From assembly GCA_035499215.1 (NCBI GenBank), contig DATJZH010000342.1:1-5574 (forward strand): 5,574 nt of DNA. The letters are read 5' to 3'. Below, piece after piece: positions 1 to 5,574 of this stretch. Each line of letters opens with the position of its first letter. Positions within the stretch are counted from its first letter, which is position 1. This stretch comes from DATJZH01 sp035499215. Lineage in GTDB: Bacteria; Actinomycetota; Actinomycetes; Streptosporangiales; Streptosporangiaceae. Both the position numbers and the translations under genes were made by a program. The notes beneath the pieces are model-generated. The model saw only the letters and a list, made by a program, of their open reading frames with translations. It was not told the origin of the DNA and ran no database searches.

Positions 1-1365
<1,365 letters not shown>

Positions 1366-1494
1366 AGGCTCCAGTCCTCCAAGAACTTTTTGCCTTGCGT
1401 GCCGATCGAGCCGACGCCCGCGACGGACGGCCGCCCCGCGCGCAATCCCTGTCTGCCGCCGGACCGGCCTCGTCGCCCCGATCACGCCACTGCG

Positions 1495-1521
1495 TTGTCA
1501 CTCTCACCCCGAGAGTGCTAA
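1495..1521. promoter_or_regulatory. CIRCE operator 1 (HrcA binding site), start-proximal copy
   Basis: On the minus strand this reads TTAGCACTC, nine bases, then GAGTGACAA. The CIRCE consensus is TTAGCACTC-N9-GAGTGCTAA, so the first arm is perfect and the second is degraded in its last bases. It lies about 130 bp before the groEL start. HrcA binding to CIRCE represses groE genes until heat stress; that role comes from the family, not from this sequence. No hrcA gene is in the window. Confidence 0.9.
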
Positions 1522-1526
1522 CGACT

Positions 1527-1555
1527 TGTTTAGCACTCTGCTGGTGAGAGTGCAA
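1527..1555 (-). promoter_or_regulatory. Putative groEL promoter overlapping CIRCE
   Basis: TTGCAC (1555-1550) can serve as a -35 box and TAAACA (1532-1527) as a weak -10 box, with a 17-bp spacer, reading toward groEL. The -35 is formed by the outer CIRCE arm and the -10 starts inside the inner arm, so bound HrcA would block RNA polymerase. The resulting leader would be about 150 nt. Nothing gene-like was seen between the operators and the groEL ribosome-binding site (1381-1494). The -10 matches the TATAAT consensus at only three of six bases, so this is a proposal. Confidence 0.45.
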
Positions 1556-1556
1556 G
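1530..1556. promoter_or_regulatory. CIRCE operator 2 (HrcA binding site), start-distal copy
   Basis: On the minus strand this reads TTGCACTC, nine bases, then a perfect GAGTGCTAA. One base is missing from the first arm relative to the consensus. It is separated from the other CIRCE copy by only 8 bp, so the two inner perfect half-sites also face each other as an inverted repeat. It overlaps the putative groEL promoter. Confidence 0.9.
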
Positions 1557-1631
1557 CCGAAGAGGCTGCTGGCAGGCGACCGCGAACCGGCCGGACCCGG
1601 CCAGGCCGACAGCGGCGGCGGCGACGACGAC

Positions 1632-1659
1632 GGCCCGGTCCCACGCTGGGTACCGGGCC
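1632..1659 (-). terminator. Hairpin terminator after the cold-shock gene
   Basis: An 8-bp stem (GGCCCGGT with ACCGGGCC) continues through a one-base bulge into CCCA/TGGG around a three-base CGC loop. It begins 22 nt after the csp stop codon on the minus strand. No T-run follows, which is common for actinobacterial terminators. It would separate csp transcription from groEL, which has its own promoter further on. Confidence 0.6.
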
Positions 1660-1681
1660 TTCCGGCGCGTCATACAGAGCC

Positions 1682-1882
1682 TCACACCATGCGGACGGCC
1701 TCGGCCTGCGGTCCGCGGTCGCTCTGCGTAATCTCGAATTCGACCCGCTGTCCCTCCTCGAGGGTGCGATAGCCATCCGCCTGGATGGCCGAGAAGTGGA
1801 CGAATACGTCCCTACCACCGTCGACCGCGATGAAGCCGTAGCCCTTGTCCGCGTTGAACCATTTGACGGTGCCCTGAGCCAT
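1682..1882 (-). CDS. Cold-shock protein, CspA family (single CSD domain)
   Basis: A 66-residue single-domain cold-shock protein: an OB-fold RNA/ssDNA-binding chaperone that melts mRNA secondary structure. It starts MAQGTVKWFNADKGYGFIAV. RNP1 is KGYGFI at 14-19 and RNP2 is VFVHF at about 29-33; the tail GPQAEAVRMV is also typical. The frame is open for three more codons to a TTG at 1891. ATG at 1882 is preferred because AGGGAG (1897-1892) sits 9 nt before it and because family members start M-x-x-GTVKWFN. Its leader contains a strong hairpin (1914-1944) and a terminator-like hairpin follows it. It lies between the sulfur-carrier gene and groEL, all on one strand, but separate transcription units are likely. 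The family is certain; which numbered paralogue it is cannot be told, and cold inducibility is not shown by the sequence. Confidence 0.97.
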   Translation of the reverse strand: MAQGTVKWFNADKGYGFIAVDGGRDVFVHFSAIQADGYRTLEEGQRVEFEITQSDRGPQAEAVRMV

Positions 1883-1913
1883 TACCAACAACTCCCTAAG
1901 TCTGCTCGGGCTT

Positions 1914-1944
1914 ACGGGCTCCGCCCTTGCAACGCGGAGCCCGT
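1914..1944 (-). promoter_or_regulatory. Strong 5'-leader hairpin of the csp mRNA
   Basis: An 11-bp perfect inverted repeat (ACGGGCTCCGC with GCGGAGCCCGT) encloses a 9-nt loop. On the csp transcript it ends 16 nt before the AGGGAG ribosome-binding site, so it lies in the 5' leader. It lacks a following T-run. It is too far (about 180 nt) from the sulfur-carrier stop, which already has its own hairpin, to be that gene's obvious terminator. A leader element affecting mRNA stability or translation is the simplest reading; function is inferred. Confidence 0.55.
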
Positions 1945-2095
1945 CGATCGCGGCGCAGGCTAGACTCCTCCGACAGGCATGGCTTGCCGAACTCGCCGTA
2001 CCAACAGCGACCGGACAAGACTTTACATCGTGCGGTGCGCTGGTGCGCCCAGTTAGTTCCCTAATTCGGCACCTGCGGGCCAGCGAAATGTACCA

Positions 2096-2127
2096 GCCGG
2101 TACCGGCAGGCAGCGCCGCCGACCGGC
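2096..2127 (-). terminator. Hairpin terminator after the sulfur-carrier gene
   Basis: Immediately after the stop codon the minus-strand transcript folds as GCCGGT, CGGC and GGC paired with GCC, GCCG and ACCGGC: 13 base pairs interrupted by a one-base and a two-base bulge around a three-base loop. A short ACATTT follows, but no real T-run. It would end the two-gene unit that begins at the SAM riboswitch. The rest of the gap to the csp leader (about 1945-2095) shows no gene and no promoter I can defend. Confidence 0.55.
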
Positions 2128-2403
2128 TCAGCCGCCGGCGACCGCCGGGATGACCGATACCTGGACACCGGCGGGCACGGGGGTATCAAGCCCCTGGGCG
2201 AGCCGGACATCTTCGTCGCCGACGTAGACGTTGACAAACCGCCGCAGCTTGCCGGAGTCGTCCAGGATGCGGCCGCCAATGCCGGGATATGATGCGTCGA
2301 GCCCGGCGATGACCTCGCGCAGCGTTCCCGCGTCGGCACTGACCTCCGCGGCACCGCTGGTATATGCGCGCAGGATCGTCGGAATTCGGACGGACACGCT
2401 CAT
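2128..2403 (-). CDS. CysO/MoaD/ThiS-family sulfur-carrier protein
   Basis: A 91-residue ubiquitin-fold (beta-grasp) sulfur carrier. Proteins of this type are adenylated at a C-terminal Gly-Gly, converted to a thiocarboxylate, and hand sulfur to a partner enzyme. It ends PAVAGG, with the diglycine at 90-91. It closely resembles Mycobacterium tuberculosis CysO as I remember it: a start like VRIPTILR, a central RRFVNVYVGDEDVR, and the PAVAGG end. Two starts are possible, GTG at 2409 and ATG at 2403. ATG is chosen because a modest AGG lies 8 nt before it and only 2 nt before the GTG. It follows the threonine synthase-like gene by 82 bp on the same strand, probably in one SAM-controlled transcript. 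In mycobacteria the partner is CysM; here no cysM or mec gene is adjacent, so the likely partner is the neighbouring PLP enzyme (MetO-like role, inferred). The activating MoeZ/MoeB-type enzyme must be elsewhere. Confidence 0.93.
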   Translation of the reverse strand: MSVSVRIPTILRAYTSGAAEVSADAGTLREVIAGLDASYPGIGGRILDDSGKLRRFVNVYVGDEDVRLAQGLDTPVPAGVQVSVIPAVAGG

Positions 2404-2485
2404 GACCACTGCCTGCTTTCGGGACGGGGCAACGGGACGAAGACTGCGGGCTCGTGCACATCGCTGCCATCGGCCACCTGCCCGG

Positions 2486-3748
2486 TCACCGGGCCTGCCT
2501 GGCCTCGAGGGCAGCGAAGTCCGCCAGCGTGGGCCGGATGGGCTGCACCGCGGGCAGCGCGCCGACCACGGCGTCCAGCGTCTTGAGGCCGTCGCCGGAG
2601 TTGATGATCACTGTCTCGGCTTCGGGGTCAAGCTGCCCGGCCGCGAGCAGCCGGCGCAGCACGGCCAGCGTGACGCCGACAGCCGTCTCGCCGAAGATTC
2701 CCTCGGCGGATGCGAGCAGCCGGATGGAGTTCACGATCTCCTCGTCGGTCACGTCGGCGACTGCCCCGCCCGTGCGGCGGGCCACGTCGAGCACGTACGG
2801 CCCGTCCGCGGGGTTGCCGATTGCCAGCGACTTCGCGATCGTCGCCGGGCGGACCGGCTGGACCACATCATGGCCGGCCCGGAAGGCCGTCGCCACCGGC
2901 GAGCAGCCTGTCGCCTGCGCGCCGAAGACCCGGCAGTCCGTGTCCCGCACCAGGCCGAGCTCCGACAGCTCGCGGAACGCCTTGTCGATCTTCACCAGCT
3001 GGGCGCCCGATGCGACGGGCACCACGATCTGCTCGGGCAGCCGCCACCCTAGCTGCTCGGCGATCTCGTAGCCGATCGTCTTGGAGCCCTCCGCGTAATA
3101 CGGCCGGACGTTCACGTTGACGAACGCCCAGTCCTCGCGATCATCAGCAAGCTCGGAGGCGAGCCGGTTCACGTCGTCGTAGCTGCCCTCGACGGTGACG
3201 AGCGTCCCGCCGTAGATTGCCGTGCCCAGGATCTTCTGCGGTTCCAGGTCGGCGGGGATGAGCACGACCGACCGGATGCCCGCCCTGGCCGCCGCCGCGG
3301 CCACCGCGTTGGCCAGGTTGCCGGTGGACGGGCAGGCCAGCACCTTGAAGCCCATCTCGATGGCAGCTGCGAGCGCGACCGCGACGACCCGGTCCTTGAA
3401 GGAATGCGTCGGGTTGCTGCGCTCGTCCTTGACCCACAGCTTGCGCATGCCGAGCGCGCGGGCAAGCTGGTCGGCCCGGATCAGGCGGCTGCACCCCGGC
3501 TCGGTATTCGGCGACGCCGCGACGTCCGGCGGCACCGGCAGCAGGCTCGCGTAGCGCCAGATATTCGGCGGCCCTGCCTCGATCAGGTTCCTGGTCAGCG
3601 GCGGCAGGTCATACCGGACCTCCAGCGGACCGAAGCACTCGGAGCACGCGTGCTGGGCGCCCAGCTCACAGGTATGACCGCACTCGCGGCAGGCCAGGTG
3701 GCTCGCAAAACCGAACCGGGAAGGGGTCTTGGTCAGTAGTGTCGTCAC
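2486..3748 (-). CDS. thrC: Threonine synthase-family PLP enzyme, probably methionine-pathway (MetM-like)
   Basis: A 420-residue fold-type II PLP enzyme of the threonine synthase family, whose classical reaction converts O-phosphohomoserine and water to threonine. An N-terminal zinc-ribbon-like module has C20-x2-C23 and C35-x2-C38. The PLP lysine is K118 in NPTHSFKDR. The phosphate-binding STGN is at 141-144. A late NSGDGLKT at 383-390 sits where family members bind the pyridine nitrogen. GTG at 3748 is the start: a stop codon lies 18 nt upstream in frame, and AAAGG (3762-3758) is spaced 9 nt away. The gene sits directly behind a SAM-I riboswitch and before a CysO-like carrier, not next to hom or thrB. 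I infer it uses O-phosphohomoserine and carrier-bound sulfur to make homocysteine. The symbol given is the family symbol; a plain threonine synthase or a cysteine synthase remains possible. The stop codon lies in the loop of a small hairpin (2480-2494). Confidence 0.93.
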   Translation of the reverse strand: MTTLLTKTPSRFGFASHLACRECGHTCELGAQHACSECFGPLEVRYDLPPLTRNLIEAGPPNIWRYASLLPVPPDVAASPNTEPGCSRLIRADQLARALGMRKLWVKDERSNPTHSFKDRVVAVALAAAIEMGFKVLACPSTGNLANAVAAAAARAGIRSVVLIPADLEPQKILGTAIYGGTLVTVEGSYDDVNRLASELADDREDWAFVNVNVRPYYAEGSKTIGYEIAEQLGWRLPEQIVVPVASGAQLVKIDKAFRELSELGLVRDTDCRVFGAQATGCSPVATAFRAGHDVVQPVRPATIAKSLAIGNPADGPYVLDVARRTGGAVADVTDEEIVNSIRLLASAEGIFGETAVGVTLAVLRRLLAAGQLDPEAETVIINSGDGLKTLDAVVGALPAVQPIRPTLADFAALEARQAR

Positions 3749-3765
3749 GGGGCGAGGCCTTTCTC

Positions 3766-3947
3766 CTCATCTGTCCCGCCGGCGTCCGCCGCGGGCCGGA
3801 ATTGGCACCAGTCACGAAATGACCTCACCGATGCGAACTGACGCGCCTGCCATGCTGGCGGCACGTCTCGCGAACTGGCAAAGCCGCCAGTCATCGTGAT
3901 GGTTGCCGGGGCTTCACCGGGCCGGTCCCTCCACCCCTCTGGATGAG
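3766..3947 (-). promoter_or_regulatory. SAM-I (S-box) riboswitch controlling the threonine synthase-like gene
   Basis: Read on the minus strand, the conserved S-box blocks appear in order. P1 5' strand is CTCATC (3947-3942), followed by CAGAGGGGTGGAGGGA. The P2 region is CCGGCCCGGTGAAGCC, with the kink-turn GGTGA. Then come CGGCAACC (about 3908-3901), GGTGCCAATTCC (3809-3798), the P4 hairpin (3795-3775, nine pairs with one bulge) and the P1 3' strand GATGAG (3771-3766). P3 is closed by TCACGA-TGAC (3899-3890) paired with GTCA-TT-TCGTGA (3823-3812), and has a long inner extension. The family (Rfam SAM-I) binds S-adenosylmethionine and turns off methionine and sulfur genes. Here P1 overlaps GAGGAG (3768-3763), and no terminator with a T-run follows, so control of translation initiation is the likely mode. 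Confidence 0.93.
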
Positions 3948-3953
3948 CTTTAT

Positions 3954-3985
3954 GCAGTTGTCCCACCAGTGTAACGGGCAACTGC
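3954..3985. repeat. Inverted repeat over the putative promoter (possible operator)
   Basis: On the plus strand GCAGTTG-t-CCC (3954-3964) is the reverse complement of GGGCAACTGC (3976-3985) apart from one extra T. The arms flank an 11-bp centre, and that centre holds the proposed -10 box of the minus-strand unit. The arrangement resembles a dimeric repressor site, but no regulator is identified and the downstream arm could instead form RNA structure at the 5' end of the leader. Confidence 0.5.
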
Positions 3986-3997
3986 CCCGCCGTGCAG
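3968..3997 (-). promoter_or_regulatory. Putative promoter of the SAM-riboswitch unit
   Basis: CTGCAC (3997-3992) and TACACT (3973-3968) are separated by 18 bp and read toward the riboswitch. Transcription would start near 3961, about 14 nt before P1, which fits a leader that carries the full aptamer. Box matches are fair rather than perfect (TACACT agrees with TATAAT at four of six positions). Confidence 0.45.
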
Positions 3998-4053
3998 CAT
4001 CTGCCTGCCCGGCACCCCGGCAAGCGAACACGCGGCGGCGGCCGCGCCGGATC

Positions 4054-4082
4054 CTGGCACGTCCGGCTGGTGCCGGTACCCT
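4054..4082 (+). promoter_or_regulatory. Putative otsA promoter giving a leaderless transcript
   Basis: CTGGCA (4054-4059) and TACCCT (4077-4082) are spaced 17 bp apart on the plus strand. The -10 fits the actinobacterial TAnnnT pattern. Only nine bases separate it from the ATG at 4092, so the transcript should start at or within a base or two of the start codon. No Shine-Dalgarno sequence precedes the ATG, which agrees with leaderless initiation. Confidence 0.55.
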
Positions 4083-4091
4083 GGCCCGACA

Positions 4092-5574
4092 ATGAGCGCA
4101 ACGTCATCTGACCGGCGAGTGCTCGTCGCGTCCAACCGGGGGCCCGTGTCGTTCACGGTGGAAGACGACGGGCACCTGACACCGCGGCGCGGCGGCGGGG
4201 GCATGGTCTCCGGCCTCTCCTCGGTGGCGGGCCAGGCAGACCTTCTGTGGGTCTGCGCGGCCCTGAGCGACGCCGACCGGGCAGCGGTGCGCAGCTCCGC
4301 CGGGGGCATGCTGAGCCTGGACGGCCTGGCCGGCGGCTCTGCCGTGCACATGCTCGACATCCCGCCGGCGACGTTCCACCGCGCCTACAACGGGGTGGCG
4401 AATTCCACCCTGTGGTTCGTGCACCATATGCTGTACGACACACCGAACGAGCCGCATTTCGGGCTCACTTTCGACCGGGAGTGGGAGTCCTTTCGCACCT
4501 ATAACACCGCGTTCGCCGAGGCGCTCGCCGCAGCTGCGGGACCGGCGCCGGCCAGCGACGTGCGCGCGGTGATCCAGGACTACCACCTGTCGCTGGCGCC
4601 GCGGATGCTGGCTCAGCTCCGGCCCGACGTCAAGATCGCCCACTTCTCGCACACGCCGTGGGCGCCCGCCGACTATTACCGGATGCTGCCCGACAGCATC
4701 GGCCGCGAGGTGCTCGGCGGCCTGCTCGGCGCCGATCACGCCGGGTTCCTGTGCCAGCGCTGGGCGGATGCGTTCCTCGACTGCTGCGAGCAGTTCCTGG
4801 GCGCGACGGTGGACAGAGACCGGCAGCGCGTCACCTACCGCGGGCATGTCACCGGGATTGGCGTCCACCCGCTCGGCGTGGATGCGGACGAGCTGATTGA
4901 GCGCGGCAGCGAGCCGGACGTCCAGGCCAGGATCTCCGCCCTGGCCGAGGCAGCGGGTGACCGCAAGCTGATCGTCAGGATCGACCGGACCGACTTGTCC
5001 AAGAACATCGTCCGCGGCCTGTGCGCCTACCGCCAGCTGCTGATCGCCCATCCGGAGTGGCGCGGCCGGGTCGTGCACCTGGCATTCGCCTATCCGTCCC
5101 GGCACGACCTGCCCGAGTACCGCGAGTACACCGCCAGCGTGCAGCGGCTCGCCGGCCAGATCGTGGACGAATTCGGCACCCCCGACTGGGATCCGCTCAT
5201 CCTCCAGGTCAACGACGACTACGCGCGTTCACTGGCTGCCTTCCGGCTGGCCCACGTCCTGCTCGTCAACCCGATCAGGGACGGAATGAACCTGGTGGCA
5301 AAGGAGGGGCCCATTCTGTCCGACCATGGCTGCGCCCTGGTGCTGTCCCGTGAGGCGGGCGCCGCGGCCGAGCTCGGCCATGACGCCCTGATAGTCAATC
5401 CCTACGACCTGACAGGAACCGCGGAGGCCCTGCATGAGGCCCTGAAGATGACCGCCGCCGAGCGCGCCCGCCGCAGCCGGGCGCTGGCCGAGGTCGCCGC
5501 CGCCATGCCGCCGGCCAGATGGTTCGCCGACCAGCTCAGCGCGCTCGAGCCGGACCGTCTCGCCGCCCTGGCCC
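4092..5574 (+). CDS. otsA: Trehalose-6-phosphate synthase (GT20 family), 3' end beyond the window
   Basis: A GT20 glycosyltransferase, expected to join UDP- or GDP-glucose to glucose-6-phosphate to give trehalose-6-phosphate in the cytosol. The window holds 494 codons without a stop, near full family length. Motifs in order: SNRGP (14-18), the glycine-rich GGGGMVSG (34-41), W108 in LWFVHHM, QDYHL with D163, HFSHTPW with H187, RTDLSK with R299 and K304 (the RLDYSK site of E. coli OtsA), and RDGMNLVAKE (396-405), followed by REAGAAAELG and LIVNPYDL. ATG at 4092 is the first ATG in frame and fits the family N-terminus; there is no Shine-Dalgarno, and a promoter lies just upstream. The gene diverges from the SAM-controlled unit across 343 bp. 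No otsB phosphatase is visible. Several motifs differ from classical OtsA (WPLFH and RLDYSKG are altered), so a divergent or pseudo-glycosyltransferase activity is possible though less likely. Confidence 0.93.
   Translation, partial: MSATSSDRRVLVASNRGPVSFTVEDDGHLTPRRGGGGMVSGLSSVAGQADLLWVCAALSDADRAAVRSSAGGMLSLDGLAGGSAVHMLDIPPATFHRAYNGVANSTLWFVHHMLYDTPNEPHFGLTFDREWESFRTYNTAFAEALAAAAGPAPASDVRAVIQDYHLSLAPRMLAQLRPDVKIAHFSHTPWAPADYYRMLPDSIGREVLGGLLGADHAGFLCQRWADAFLDCCEQFLGATVDRDRQRVTYRGHVTGIGVHPLGVDADELIERGSEPDVQARISALAEAAGDRKLIVRIDRTDLSKNIVRGLCAYRQLLIAHPEWRGRVVHLAFAYPSRHDLPEYREYTASVQRLAGQIVDEFGTPDWDPLILQVNDDYARSLAAFRLAHVLLVNPIRDGMNLVAKEGPILSDHGCALVLSREAGAAAELGHDALIVNPYDLTGTAEALHEALKMTAAERARRSRALAEVAAAMPPARWFADQLSALEPDRLAALA

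Noticed and set aside
1883..1891. Upstream TTG as the csp start (three extra residues)
   Set aside because: It would touch the AGGGAG ribosome-binding site, leaving no spacer; ATG at 1882 has ideal spacing and matches the family N-terminus.
1957..1962. TAGCCT on the minus strand as the csp -10 box
   Set aside because: It would place the start just before the leader hairpin, but no acceptable -35 lies 16-18 bp upstream, so I did not list it.
2096..2107. 12-bp palindrome GCCGGTACCGGC as a separate protein-binding site
   Set aside because: It is better explained as part of the 3' side of the larger hairpin that follows the carrier gene.
2486..3748. Housekeeping threonine synthase as the default function
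   Set aside because: The SAM-I riboswitch and sulfur-carrier neighbour, and the absence of hom and thrB next to it, argue for a methionine role. It is not excluded without the rest of the genome.
3745..4107. 120-residue open frame on the minus strand across the intergenic region
   Set aside because: It covers the SAM riboswitch and promoter region, overlaps the starts of both flanking genes, and has no domain-like features.
4104..5105. 333-residue open frame on the minus strand
   Set aside because: It is the complement of the GT20 coding frame, whose catalytic motifs are intact; codon-bias shadow.

Overview
The window is GC-rich, shows strong G/C bias at third codon positions, and reads as actinomycete chromosome (Streptomyces-like or a relative). 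Gene content and order support this: a groEL without groES, a single-domain cold-shock protein, a CysO-type sulfur carrier, a threonine synthase-family enzyme and a GT20 trehalose-phosphate synthase. From memory, unchecked, the same order occurs around SCO4296-SCO4290 of Streptomyces coelicolor. There are five genes. Four lie on the minus strand and one on the plus strand, and both end genes run off the window.

Layout. Positions 1-1365 (minus) hold the first 455 codons of a GroEL2-type chaperonin. Its control region (1366-1681) carries two tandem CIRCE operators at 1495-1556 overlapping a likely promoter, plus the hairpin that closes the upstream csp gene (1632-1659). Positions 1682-1882 (minus) encode a 66-residue cold-shock protein, with an 11-bp perfect hairpin in its leader. 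Positions 2128-2403 (minus) encode a CysO-like ubiquitin-fold sulfur carrier ending in Gly-Gly, followed at once by a terminator-like hairpin. Positions 2486-3748 (minus) encode a PLP enzyme of the threonine synthase family. The 343-bp gap 3749-4091 separates this gene from the divergent plus-strand otsA-like gene (4092 to the window end).

The key point is that the divergent gap contains a SAM-I (S-box) riboswitch on the minus strand (3766-3947), directly in front of the threonine synthase-like gene. Its P1 3' strand runs into the Shine-Dalgarno region. A SAM sensor is expected on methionine or sulfur genes, not on threonine synthesis. Together with the adjacent sulfur-carrier gene, this suggests the two-gene unit makes homocysteine from O-phosphohomoserine using a protein thiocarboxylate as sulfur donor. 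I recall a report of such a route in Streptomyces (proteins named MetM and MetO) but could not check it.

The remaining genes look like stress functions: HrcA/CIRCE-controlled chaperonin, cold-shock RNA chaperone and trehalose synthesis. otsA appears to be transcribed as a leaderless mRNA. No tRNA, rRNA, CRISPR array, insertion sequence or prophage feature was seen.
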